The position numbers were made by a program, and so were the translations under genes. This document shows positions 59,773 to 64,000 of a stretch of 64,000 nt of DNA, piece by piece. The notes under the pieces were generated by a model, which was not told the origin of the DNA, ran no database searches, and saw only the letters and a program-made list of their open reading frames with translations. The stretch is taken from NCBI RefSeq assembly GCF_033304615.1, contig NZ_CP129118.1, forward strand, positions 1,422,001 through 1,486,000, in the 5' to 3' direction. Source of the stretch: Sporosarcina oncorhynchi. Its GTDB lineage: Bacteria; Bacillota; Bacilli; Bacillales_A; Planococcaceae. Every line of letters starts with the position of its first letter. Within the stretch, counting starts at the first letter, position 1.

Positions 59773-59773
59773 C

Positions 59774-59822
59774 AAAAAAGCTGCCAAGACCGGTCAAAAT
59801 TCCGGCAATGGCAGCTTTTTTC
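59774..59822. terminator. Convergent terminator after the PBP gene
   Basis: AAAAAAGCTGCCA (59774-59786) pairs with TGGCAGCTTTTTT (59809-59821), inner CCGG/CCGG pairs. Works both ways. Confidence 0.92.
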
Positions 59823-60297
59823 ACTTTTTCGTATTGGTGATGATACCTGCAATCGTTTCAATTGACATTGTGGAATCCACTTCATGCTCTCCGATTTGAA
59901 TACGACCAGATAATTGATGGTCCGTCAAATATTGTTCGAGTTCACTTCCGTCGACAAGTATACCTGAACGTTCAAGCTTGTCCGCGACTGTTGTTGAATT
60001 GGAACCTGGTTCAATCGTTAGTACTGACTTGACAATGGGTTCGGTTACCGTTTCAGTGACCGATTCACTTTCTTCGATAAGTGGTGCCGAGGATTCCTTA
60101 TTTTCCTCTTTTGATAGTGAAAGTGTTTGAGCTACTGCTAATTCTTCCTTTACCCGATTAAGCTCTGTCTGTAGTGCTTTTAGTTGCTCTTTTTGATCGT
60201 TGGCCGATGAAATCTCTTCATCCCCATTAGTGAAATAAAGGACACCTGCTGCCAGAATACATCCAATACCAACACTGCGCAATATAAGTTTGATCAT
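59821..60297 (-). CDS. Membrane-anchored protein with MltG-N-like domain
   Basis: A 158-residue protein. An N-terminal anchor (about residues 4-22) is followed by a coiled coil (about 35-62), a Ser/Glu/Thr-rich linker, and a 60-residue domain (SVLTIEPGSNSTTVADKLER ... TMSIETIAGII) that resembles the LysM-like N-terminal domain of endolytic transglycosylase MltG, without the catalytic part. It may bind glycan. Function not established. It overlaps the upstream gene by four bases (ATGA). Confidence 0.75.
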   Translation of the reverse strand: MIKLILRSVGIGCILAAGVLYFTNGDEEISSANDQKEQLKALQTELNRVKEELAVAQTLSLSKEENKESSAPLIEESESVTETVTEPIVKSVLTIEPGSNSTTVADKLERSGILVDGSELEQYLTDHQLSGRIQIGEHEVDSTMSIETIAGIITNTKK

Positions 60298-60650
60298 ATG
60301 GAAACACCTCTTGCCTGTAACACCTCCAAAACTTGTTCAGTTGAAAGGGAGGAGCGTTTGGCGATTTCTGCAATAGAATAACCTTGTGCATGCAAAGAAA
60401 GAATTTGATTAATAATAATTTCATGGACCGGTTTGTTTTTGGCAGGCAGTATTTTACCAATCGGGTTGACACCAATCATTAATTCCTCTTCAACCGCCCG
60501 CAACCGTTTTTTCAACTGGTTTGTTTCCTGATGGAGGCTGATGGAAATGTTTTCGATATCATCCCCATCTCCTCCGGAGGAATTCCCGAAAAAGAACGAT
60601 AAAATAATGCTTATAAGTCCGATGATTAATAATATTAATGTTATATCCAC
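60294..60650 (-). CDS. Membrane-anchored coiled-coil/HTH protein
   Basis: A 118-residue protein: N-terminal membrane helix (about residues 3-20), Gly/Asp-rich turn, a coiled coil (about 33-56), and a C-terminal helix-turn-helix-like segment (QGYSIAEIAKRSSLSTEQVLEVLQARG) that would be cytosolic. GTG 60650 has GGAGG ten bases ahead. The frame is open to 60689. It is co-transcribed with the MltG-N-like gene. I recognise no characterised family. Confidence 0.72.
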   Translation of the reverse strand: MDITLILLIIGLISIILSFFFGNSSGGDGDDIENISISLHQETNQLKKRLRAVEEELMIGVNPIGKILPAKNKPVHEIIINQILSLHAQGYSIAEIAKRSSLSTEQVLEVLQARGVSI

Positions 60651-60731
60651 TTTAAGAATACCTCCGAAAATAGAATACTTTGTTCCCATACTATCATAAT
60701 GATGTATTTATTGTAATTTGAAACTTTCTTC

Positions 60732-60759
60732 TTTACATACACGTGGTATGTGATACAAT
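60732..60759 (+). promoter_or_regulatory. SigA promoter of rpmG
   Basis: TTTACA (60732-60737), 16-base spacer, TACAAT (60754-60759), 65 bases before the start codon. Confidence 0.65.
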
Positions 60760-60824
60760 TAAAAAGTCGTATAAATCATGCTCATATTTTTATTTTATAT
60801 TGCTAATGAGTGGGAGGGACAACA

Positions 60825-60974
60825 ATGCGCGTAAATATTACACTCGCTTGCACAGATTGTGGAGAGCGTAATTACACTACAAAGAAAAACAAGCGTAACA
60901 ATCCGGAACGTCTTGAAATGAAAAAATATTGCTCACGTGAAAAGAAACAAACTTTGCACCGTGAAACAAAATAA
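60825..60974 (+). CDS. rpmG: 50S ribosomal protein L33
   Basis: A 49-residue protein, [17 protein letters not shown] at the start and [10 protein letters not shown] at the end, nearly identical in pattern to B. subtilis RpmGA. It has one CxxC (residues 9-12) and a single later cysteine (36), so the second CxxC of the zinc-binding form is incomplete. GGGAGGGA precedes the ATG. It is followed by a terminator and then yqgN, as in B. subtilis. Confidence 0.94.
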   Translation: MRVNITLACTDCGERNYTTKKNKRNNPERLEMKKYCSREKKQTLHRETK

Positions 60975-60983
60975 TCGCTCACG

Positions 60984-61012
60984 CCAAAACCTTTATGGGT
61001 TTTGGTTTTTTA
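60984..61012 (+). terminator. Terminator after rpmG
   Basis: CCAAAACC (60984-60991) pairs with GGTTTTGG (60998-61005), then six T. Confidence 0.88.
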
Positions 61013-61034
61013 TTTCAAGATGGGGGAATAGTAA

Positions 61035-61616
61035 ATGGGAAAAGTTGATATTCGAAAAAATATAATTGACATACTGCAAGAGATGGAACGTACCCAACAT
61101 GTACGCCAATCTTCAGAGGTGATGAAACGGTTAGTAGCGAGTAAATTGTTTCAAGAAGCCGGAACAATTGCTGTGACGATTTCTCGTTTTCCTGAGGTGG
61201 ATACTCGCTTGTTGATTGAGCATGCCTGGCAGACTGGAAAACGAGTGGTTGTGCCTAAATGCATCGCTTCAACTAGAGAAATGGATTTCCGTGCAATCAC
61301 TTCTTTTGATGACTTGGAAACAGTTTATATGGATCTTCTTGAACCAATTGAAGAACGCACATCGTCAATCAAGAAAGACGAGATTGATCTACAGCTTGTG
61401 CCTGGCGTCGTGTTTTCGGAAAAAGGCTTCAGGATAGGATTTGGCGGCGGCTATTATGACAGGTATTTAGAAGGTTATAATGGTGAATGCATTTCGTTGG
61501 CTTTTGAAGTACAGCTTATCGACGATGTTCCAGTTGAACCGCATGATATTCCAGTGGATTGGATTATTACTGAAAACAGGTCCATTGACTGTGGCGAGCA
61601 ACGGAGAAAATCATGA
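61035..61616 (+). CDS. yqgN: 5-formyltetrahydrofolate cyclo-ligase
   Basis: ATP-dependent conversion of 5-formyl-THF to 5,10-methenyl-THF, 193 residues. The C-terminal signature VPGVVFSEKGFRIGFGGGYY (ATP/substrate loop, about residues 121-140) and the early basic helix fit the family. ATG 61035 has GGGGG upstream. It overlaps yqgQ by four bases (ATGA), giving a coupled pair. Confidence 0.94.
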   Translation: MGKVDIRKNIIDILQEMERTQHVRQSSEVMKRLVASKLFQEAGTIAVTISRFPEVDTRLLIEHAWQTGKRVVVPKCIASTREMDFRAITSFDDLETVYMDLLEPIEERTSSIKKDEIDLQLVPGVVFSEKGFRIGFGGGYYDRYLEGYNGECISLAFEVQLIDDVPVEPHDIPVDWIITENRSIDCGEQRRKS

Positions 61617-61807
61617 AAAACCATTTGGATGTACTCCAACTTTTGAAGCGTTTTGGTATATTCATATACACAGGGGATAGAAAGGTCGATATTGAATTAA
61701 TGCTTAATGAGGTGAAGGACCTGTATGACAACGGCCTAATCATGAAAGAGGATTATTTACTTGCGACGCTTATCCTTCGTCAGGAATTGAGTAATACCAA
61801 GAAGTGA
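61613..61807 (+). CDS. yqgQ: YqgQ family small protein
   Basis: A 64-residue helical protein with LLKRFGIFIYTGDRKVDIEL and a C-terminal YLLATLILRQEL. It belongs to the YqgQ (DUF910) family, which has a possible single-stranded-nucleic-acid-binding fold but no known function. In B. subtilis the rhomboid gene yqgP lies between yqgN and yqgQ. It is absent here. Confidence 0.88.
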   Translation: MKNHLDVLQLLKRFGIFIYTGDRKVDIELMLNEVKDLYDNGLIMKEDYLLATLILRQELSNTKK

Positions 61808-61927
61808 ATTAGACATAATATGAATGATAGCTTCAATTCTAAATAGCCCTTTGATGAAATTCACGTAACCATTGCAGTGAACATATTTTAATGTGCGCAA
61901 AAAAATTGACTATAAACGGTCGTTTTT

Positions 61928-61953
61928 TGAAACTTTTTCTCGTTTCATCCGTC
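61928..61953 (+). promoter_or_regulatory. ECF-type promoter of the LTA synthase gene
   Basis: TGAAAC (61928-61933), exactly 16 bases, CGTC (61950-61953). The -35 is a perfect ECF consensus with the T-run that usually follows, and CGTC is the -10 preferred by SigM/SigX-type factors. It lies 97 bases before the ATG. Confidence 0.72.
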
Positions 61954-62049
61954 TTATATATATAGCTTGTCTGTAATTTGACGAATAATGGGTTCTACTT
62001 ATGCTCGCCCAACATTCAGTCGATAGAGTTTTTGAAAGGAAGGGAACAA

Positions 62050-63918
62050 ATGAAAAAGGTGAATTGGCCAAAACATTCTGTGCTAGTCATTGCGATAGTT
62101 GCAACTTGGCTTACAACGTATGTCGGCTATATAACTAGTTTCAATATGAAAATTGATAATATGATCCAGGAATTGATTCTTTTCATCAATCCATTGAGTT
62201 TCTTATTATTCATATATGGTATTGCTCTCTTCATCAAGAGCGTGAAGAGAAGAAAGATTTATATTCTCTCTATAAGTTTAATCACATCTATTATCATGTT
62301 CAGTAATGCGGTTTTTTATAGGTTTTTCAGTGATTTCATCACATTGCCGTTGCTGTTCCAAACGAGTAATTTCGGTGATTTATCATCATCTGTACTTGCG
62401 AATATCCATGGAGCGGACATCTTTTTCTTTACTGATGTGATTATTATCGCATTGGCATTAAAATTTATTCCAAATATGGAAAAGTCGGTAAGCCATCGAA
62501 AAATAGGCCGGAAATTGTATTTTGTTGTTGCTGCGACAATTCTTATGGTCAATTTAGGACTTGCGGAAGCACAGAGACCTCAATTGCTTACGCGAAGCTT
62601 CGACCGCGAACTGCTTGTTAAAAATATCGGTACGTACAACTATCATATTTATGATCTGTTTATCCAATCCAAAACGCATGCTCAACGTGCGCTTGCGGAT
62701 GGCAGTGAATTGACCGAAGTCGCGAACTATGTGAATGCAAACTATGCAGAACCTGACCCTGAAATGTTCGGAGTGGCGAAAGGGAAAAATGTGATTATGA
62801 TTTCTTTAGAATCACTGCAAAATTTCGTCATTAACAATGAAATGGACGGTCATGTCATCACACCATTTTTAAATGAATTGACAAAAGATCCCGATACATT
62901 TTATTTCAATAACTTCTACCATCAAACAGGGTTAGGCAAAACGTCCGATTCTGAATTCATCCTGGAAAACTCCTTGTATGGACGGAATGGAGGAGCAGTT
63001 TTCTTTACGAATAGTGGAAATACTTATAACTCATTGTCCGAAAAGCTTGGCGATAACGGTTATTTCACTAGTGTTATGCATGCCAATAACCGTAGTTTTT
63101 GGAACCGGGATATTATGTATCAGGCTATGGGGATTGAGAAATTCTATGATGTCGAAAGCTATGAAATTGGAGAAGGTGAAGCAGTCAACTGGGGCATGAA
63201 AGATATTCCGTTCTTTGAACAATCTATTGATTTGTTGAAGGAAATGCCACAACCGTTTGCTACGCGAATGATAACCTTGACGAATCATCACCCATTCGAT
63301 CTTGATGAGGAAGATATGCTCATTCCTCCATATGAATCGAACTCCAAAACCCTAAATCAATATTTCCAAACGGTCCGTTATATGGACGAATCAATCAAAG
63401 TTTTCTTTGAAGACTTGAAAGAAAGTGGACTGTACGATGATTCAATCATTATCATGTACGGTGATCATTATGGAATATCAGAAAACCACAACAAAGCGAT
63501 GGGTATGTATCTTGAAAAAGAAATTACGCCTGTAGATACAGTGGAGTTACAGAAAGTACCGATGTTTGTGCATATTCCTGGATACGGAAAAGGAGAAATG
63601 TCAGATGAACTTGCTGGTCAACTCGATTTGAGACCAACAATTCTGCATTTGCTCGGAATTGACACGAAAGAGGATATGCAATTAGGTTCTGACGTATTTT
63701 CACCAGATCATGAGCCATTCGTCATTTTCAGAGACGGCAGATTTGTAACAAATGATCATATTTATACGCAGGAAGTATGTTATGATATCAAGACAGGTGA
63801 AATAGACGAAAGTGGAGCTTGCGAGTCTTATAATGAACGCGCCACAACAGAACTTGACTATTCTGATATGATCATTAATGGTGACTTGCTCAGATTCACT
63901 GAGGAAGGCCAAGAATAG
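62050..63918 (+). CDS. ltaS: Lipoteichoic acid synthase (YqgS/LtaS family)
   Basis: Transfers glycerol phosphate from phosphatidylglycerol to build lipoteichoic acid. Five membrane helices in the first 190 residues, then an extracellular sulfatase-fold domain. The nucleophile is Thr298 in TGLGKTSDSEF, with metal-binding Glu254 in SLES and MYGDHYGIS. It is 622 residues. ATG 62050 follows AAAGGAAGGG. The position after yqgQ matches B. subtilis yqgS. The ECF promoter upstream suggests induction by wall stress, as for the SigM-driven paralogue yfnI. Confidence 0.94.
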   Translation: MKKVNWPKHSVLVIAIVATWLTTYVGYITSFNMKIDNMIQELILFINPLSFLLFIYGIALFIKSVKRRKIYILSISLITSIIMFSNAVFYRFFSDFITLPLLFQTSNFGDLSSSVLANIHGADIFFFTDVIIIALALKFIPNMEKSVSHRKIGRKLYFVVAATILMVNLGLAEAQRPQLLTRSFDRELLVKNIGTYNYHIYDLFIQSKTHAQRALADGSELTEVANYVNANYAEPDPEMFGVAKGKNVIMISLESLQNFVINNEMDGHVITPFLNELTKDPDTFYFNNFYHQTGLGKTSDSEFILENSLYGRNGGAVFFTNSGNTYNSLSEKLGDNGYFTSVMHANNRSFWNRDIMYQAMGIEKFYDVESYEIGEGEAVNWGMKDIPFFEQSIDLLKEMPQPFATRMITLTNHHPFDLDEEDMLIPPYESNSKTLNQYFQTVRYMDESIKVFFEDLKESGLYDDSIIIMYGDHYGISENHNKAMGMYLEKEITPVDTVELQKVPMFVHIPGYGKGEMSDELAGQLDLRPTILHLLGIDTKEDMQLGSDVFSPDHEPFVIFRDGRFVTNDHIYTQEVCYDIKTGEIDESGACESYNERATTELDYSDMIINGDLLRFTEEGQE

Positions 63919-63946
63919 AATAGTTGAAAATCACGAAAGTCAACTT

Positions 63947-63987
63947 AGTTCTGCACGGGTTTGTTCACCGTGCAGAACTTTTTTAAA
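63947..63987 (+). terminator. Terminator after ltaS
   Basis: Perfect stem AGTTCTGCACGG (63947-63958) with CCGTGCAGAACT (63968-63979), then six T. The last 13 bases of the window show nothing. Confidence 0.92.
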
Positions 63988-64000
63988 GATTGAATTCTAT

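Noticed and set aside
60719-60745. An ECF-like promoter TGAAAC-N17-CGTG upstream of rpmG
   Set aside because: The -10 is less typical, and a good SigA promoter overlaps it. A ribosomal protein gene does not need ECF control. Possible, but not supported.

Overview
The window is a stretch of Gram-positive, endospore-forming chromosome, best matched by the Bacillales family Planococcaceae (Sporosarcina-like; inferred from protein flavour and gene order, not from a search). Gene order closely follows the Bacillus subtilis yqeI-yqgS region. The spore genes gpr, spoIIP, yqfC and yqfD, the comE competence operon, the HrcA/CIRCE heat-shock system and the teichoic-acid and bacillithiol-free housekeeping set all point to a low-GC firmicute. 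Nearly all genes are core. No prophage, IS element, CRISPR array, rRNA or tRNA gene was seen.

Layout. 1-7092: aroE (cut by the window edge), yqeI, nadD, yqeK, rsfS, yqeM, then comEA-comEB-comEC and the small convergent gene yqzM. 7246-10708: holA, rpsT (reverse), and the spore genes gpr and spoIIP. 10906-22161: lepA, hemW, then the CIRCE-controlled hrcA-grpE-dnaK-dnaJ-prmA-rsmE-mtaB cluster. 22269-23265: deoC and rpsU. 23674-26580: an envelope-stress operon (NfeD protease, flotillin FloA, a Q-rich membrane protein) behind an ECF-type promoter. 26628-34121: yqfC, yqfD, phoH, pgpH, ybeY, dgkA, cdd, era, recO. 34147-35775 (reverse): single-chain glycyl-tRNA synthetase with a glycine T-box leader. 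35891-40644: ccpN, ppsR, dnaG, rpoD (sigA). 40645-42698: an accessory insertion between rpoD and cccA, holding a structured intergenic repeat, a membrane protein and a CcpA-box-controlled acyl-CoA dehydrogenase. 42838-49341: cccA, trmK (apparently frameshifted near its 3' end), a Nif3-family gene, ispH, yqfQ, cshB, nfo, yqfT. 49486-51536: zinc uptake znuC-znuB-zur. 51597-54267 (reverse): yqfW, ispG, a LysM-like protein, a DUF1189 protein. 54499-59772: a Na/Pi-cotransporter-family protein, yqgC, sodA, a class B PBP. 59821-60650 (reverse): two small membrane-anchored proteins. 60825-63918: rpmG, yqgN, yqgQ and a lipoteichoic acid synthase behind an ECF-type promoter.

Functional themes are translation and ribosome maturation (rsfS, lepA, era, ybeY, rpsT, rpsU, prmA, rsmE, trmK, mtaB), replication and repair (holA, dnaG, recO, nfo), protein folding, isoprenoid synthesis (ispG, ispH), envelope stress (nfeD-floA, pgpH, ltaS) and sporulation.

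I did not find a wholly new multi-gene system. The most unusual items are: comEC, whose reading frame has no ATG/GTG/TTG where the first membrane segment begins, so that an ATT start is the best candidate; a one-base loss in trmK; a nested-hairpin repeat with a second partial copy after rpoD; a hairpin that traps the yqfC ribosome binding site; and several strong regulatory motifs (CIRCE, T-box, cre, two ECF promoters, an operator-like palindrome at cccA).
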